From the NCBI GenBank assembly GCA_041671545.1, contig JBAZBI010000002.1:310001-374000 (forward strand): a stretch of DNA of 64,000 nt. Direction: 5' to 3'. The DNA comes from UBA1563 sp041671545. GTDB lineage: Bacteria; Bacteroidota; Ignavibacteria; Ignavibacteriales; Ignavibacteriaceae. This document shows, one piece after another, positions 62,155-64,000 of the stretch (position 1 is the first letter of the stretch; each line of letters begins with the position of its first letter). The translations under genes and the position numbers were made by a program. The notes below the pieces were generated by a model. That model did not search any database. It was not told the DNA's origin and saw nothing but the letters and a program-made list of their open reading frames with translations.

Positions 62155-63945
62155 ATGAAACGTTTCATCCTTTCCTTTCTGATTTTTATTTCCATCAATT
62201 ATGGGCAATACAGTATTAAATCTCCCTACTTGCAAAATCCCGACAAAGTAATTGGTTACGTTGATAGCTGCGCAGCCTTTTGGCTAAAAGCTTACGACTC
62301 GATAAATGGAGGATTTTATACGAACATCGACAAGTTCGGAAAAGCAAGCGGCACGCAGAAAAATATGCAGACGCAATCACGCGATGCGTATGGATTTGTA
62401 CGCGCTTTTATGCTTACCGGTAATGATGTTTATCTAACCAAAGCAAAACAAGCGCTCGATTTTATGTACAAACATGCTTGGGACAATACCAATGGCGGTT
62501 GGTATTGGGAACTCGACAAATACGGCAATCCGACTTCCGGCAACACAAACAAAGATGCGTTTCATCAACATTACGGACTTCTCGGTCCAATGGCTTCATT
62601 CGAAGCAACCGACGATACACTTGACTGGAACTGGGTAATGAAAGGTTATCAAAACAACGAAACAAAAATGTGGGACAACCGCGAACAATATTTCGGCTAC
62701 TACGATTACAGCAGTAAAAACTGGTCGACAAAAAACAATAAAAGCTTTAACGCTACCGTTGATGCGATTACAACTCATTTGCTTTATTTGTACATGCTGA
62801 CAAAGGATCAACAATATTTAGATAAATCGCTTCTGATAATTGACAACATGAAAACTCACTTTGTTGCCAGCATGGACAAACAAAAGATCGGTTTTGCCGA
62901 AGTGTATGACGCGAATTGGAATATTCTTTCAAGCGAAACGATGACAATTATGGGACATGTTTTAAAAACTGCATGGTGTTTTGCACGAGTAAATCAAATT
63001 CATCCCGATCCAACTTCTATTACGGCAGCACGAAAACTAATTGATGATGTTCTGGCAAAAGGGTATGATAACGAGTTTGGCGGACCATACAAAGATTATA
63101 ACCGAACTACCGGACAAATGTTAATGTGGAATAATCCCGACACAGCAAAAGCCTGGTGGCAAATGGAACAAGCGGTCATGGCTGGATTGCAGATGTATCA
63201 AACAACATCGGATGAACAATACTTGAAGATGGCGGATGAAACACTCGACTTTTTTATGAAATATTTTGTTGATCATACTTACGGCGAAGTGTATGAAAAC
63301 AGAACTCGACGCGGTGCGCAAACGTGGGGTGAAGGAAAAGGGAATCCGAACAAAGCCGGTTATCACTCAATTGAATTGGGATACTACACATATCTTTACG
63401 GAAAATTTTTCGTAAAGAAAGAACCGATAACTTTATACTATAATTTTCAAGCAAACGACGATAGGATGATTTTATTAAATCCGATTGAACTTCCGTTTGA
63501 TGCTTACAAAATCAAAGAAGTTGTTTATAACGATCAACCTTACACTGATTTTAATGCAGTTACGCATGAGCTGCATCTTGCCGCTAACGCCGGTGGAAAG
63601 TTCAAAGTTACTTATGAACTTAGTGGGGCAACTAATATTGCAAGCGATGAAAACAATATGCCACATCAATTTAAACTTGAACAGAATTATCCGAATCCGT
63701 TTAATCCAACAACAGTAATCAGTTGGCAGTTGGCAGTCGGCGGTCACGTAACATTAAAAGTATATGATATTTTAGGAAATGAAGTTGCTACGTTGGTGAA
63801 TGAAGAAAAAACTTCCGGTACTTATCAAATTTCGTTCAACTCCCAACTAACAACTACCAACCAACCATTTTCAAGTGGTGTATATTTCTATCAACTTCGC
63901 ACCGGAAATTTTGTTGAAACAAAGAAAATGATTCTTCTTCGTTAG
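62155..63945 (+). CDS. Secreted AGE-family epimerase/isomerase-like enzyme with T9SS domain
   Basis: This 596-residue exported protein has a signal peptide (MKRFILSFLIFISINYGQ), an (alpha/alpha)6-barrel domain of the N-acylglucosamine 2-epimerase family (about 25-420: AFWLKAYDSINGGFYTNIDK, RDAYGFVRAFMLTG, FHQHYGLLGPMASFEA, AWWQMEQAVMAGLQMYQ), a beta domain, and a type A sorting domain (EQNYPNPFNPTTVISW ... ETKKMILLR). AGE enzymes are usually cytoplasmic, so secretion is uncommon. The ATG at 62155 is chosen because it starts the signal peptide. Two 7-bp arrays lie in the sorting-domain sequence, one of which adds about six residues. Substrate unknown. Confidence 0.8.
   Translation: MKRFILSFLIFISINYGQYSIKSPYLQNPDKVIGYVDSCAAFWLKAYDSINGGFYTNIDKFGKASGTQKNMQTQSRDAYGFVRAFMLTGNDVYLTKAKQALDFMYKHAWDNTNGGWYWELDKYGNPTSGNTNKDAFHQHYGLLGPMASFEATDDTLDWNWVMKGYQNNETKMWDNREQYFGYYDYSSKNWSTKNNKSFNATVDAITTHLLYLYMLTKDQQYLDKSLLIIDNMKTHFVASMDKQKIGFAEVYDANWNILSSETMTIMGHVLKTAWCFARVNQIHPDPTSITAARKLIDDVLAKGYDNEFGGPYKDYNRTTGQMLMWNNPDTAKAWWQMEQAVMAGLQMYQTTSDEQYLKMADETLDFFMKYFVDHTYGEVYENRTRRGAQTWGEGKGNPNKAGYHSIELGYYTYLYGKFFVKKEPITLYYNFQANDDRMILLNPIELPFDAYKIKEVVYNDQPYTDFNAVTHELHLAANAGGKFKVTYELSGATNIASDENNMPHQFKLEQNYPNPFNPTTVISWQLAVGGHVTLKVYDILGNEVATLVNEEKTSGTYQISFNSQLTTTNQPFSSGVYFYQLRTGNFVETKKMILLR
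63713..63869. repeat. Two heptanucleotide arrays inside a T9SS sorting-domain coding region
   Basis: Array one (63713-63747): CAGTAAT, CAGTTGG, CAGTTGG, CAGTCGG, CGGTCAC. Array two (63835-63869): TTCAACT, CCCAACT, AACAACT, ACCAACC, AACCATT. The 7-base step does not match the codon step. Similar arrays in other genes lie at 47171-47198, 49681-49715, 51959-51986 and 58658-58692. Confidence 0.8.
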
Positions 63946-63974
63946 GCAGTTAGTTGATGATTCCCCATTAATAA

Positions 63975-64000
63975 AAAAGCCCGGCAGATGTCGGGCTTTT
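63975..64000 (+). terminator. Terminator after the epimerase-like gene
   Basis: AAAAGCCCG (63975-63983) pairs with CGGGCTTTT (63992-64000) around an 8-base loop, closed by a G:U pair. The T tract reaches the edge of the window. Confidence 0.85.

Noticed and set aside
1..64000. tRNA, rRNA, riboswitch or prophage
   Set aside because: No cloverleaf, rRNA segment, known riboswitch core, integrase or phage structural gene was recognised by reading; a covariance model search would be decisive.

Overview
The window reads as a chromosomal segment from an AT-rich, Gram-negative bacterium of the Bacteroidota/Chlorobiota superphylum, most likely Ignavibacteriota (Ignavibacteria). The main evidence is seven secreted proteins with type IX secretion (T9SS) type A C-terminal sorting domains of the NYPNPFNPST...LASGIYFY...KMLLLK kind, DUF2723 and DUF1844 proteins, and several upstream regions with the Bacteroidota-style -33/-7 promoter (TTTG / TAnnTTTR). 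No rRNA, tRNA, CRISPR array, transposase, integrase or phage gene was seen.

Layout. (1) 1-9260: envelope polysaccharide locus with two WaaE-like GT2 enzymes, an MsbA-type ABC exporter, an O-antigen ligase/polymerase, a WcaJ-type undecaprenyl-phosphate sugar transferase, two GT4 enzymes and another GT2. (2) 9264-19348: housekeeping genes: DUF1844, NAD kinase, a thioredoxin-like protein, an RluE-type pseudouridine synthase, inorganic pyrophosphatase, a DUF2723 GT-C protein, a GT9 heptosyltransferase-like enzyme, a single-domain response regulator and aspS. (3) 19422-32407: two lipoproteins and a type IV pilus-like system. Three minor-pilin-like genes diverge from an operon with two tandem small pilins, PilC, PilB, PilT, a PilM-PilN-like fusion, a PilO-PilP-like fusion and a short secretin. 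The first pilin has a textbook sigma-54 promoter. (4) 32415-39944: five signalling genes directly behind the secretin: a receiver, a large hybrid kinase, a receiver fused to a kinase-like dimerisation segment, and an opposite-strand operon of an NtrC-type activator plus hybrid kinase. (5) 40182-46864: a T9SS cargo protein with its own sigma-54-like promoter next to the divergent ntrC gene, two lipoproteins, a beta-barrel/transglutaminase-like protein and a FecR-like protein. (6) 46984-59401: extracellular proteins, including three T9SS cargos in one operon, a 1374-residue GH13 amylase with starch-binding modules, and a small T9SS protein. (7) 59520-63945: uvrB, a DUF423 membrane protein and a T9SS-targeted AGE-family sugar epimerase-like enzyme.

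How the parts fit. The two sigma-54-type promoters and the adjacent NtrC/kinase pair suggest that the filament and at least one secreted cargo are switched on by two-component signals. The most unusual features are: the pilin-like proteins, which all have leaders of only 2-4 residues ending in Gly and no Glu at +5; the fused M-N and O-P alignment proteins; and a 7-bp tandem repeat, found between genes and also inside the sorting-domain coding sequence of five of the seven T9SS cargos.
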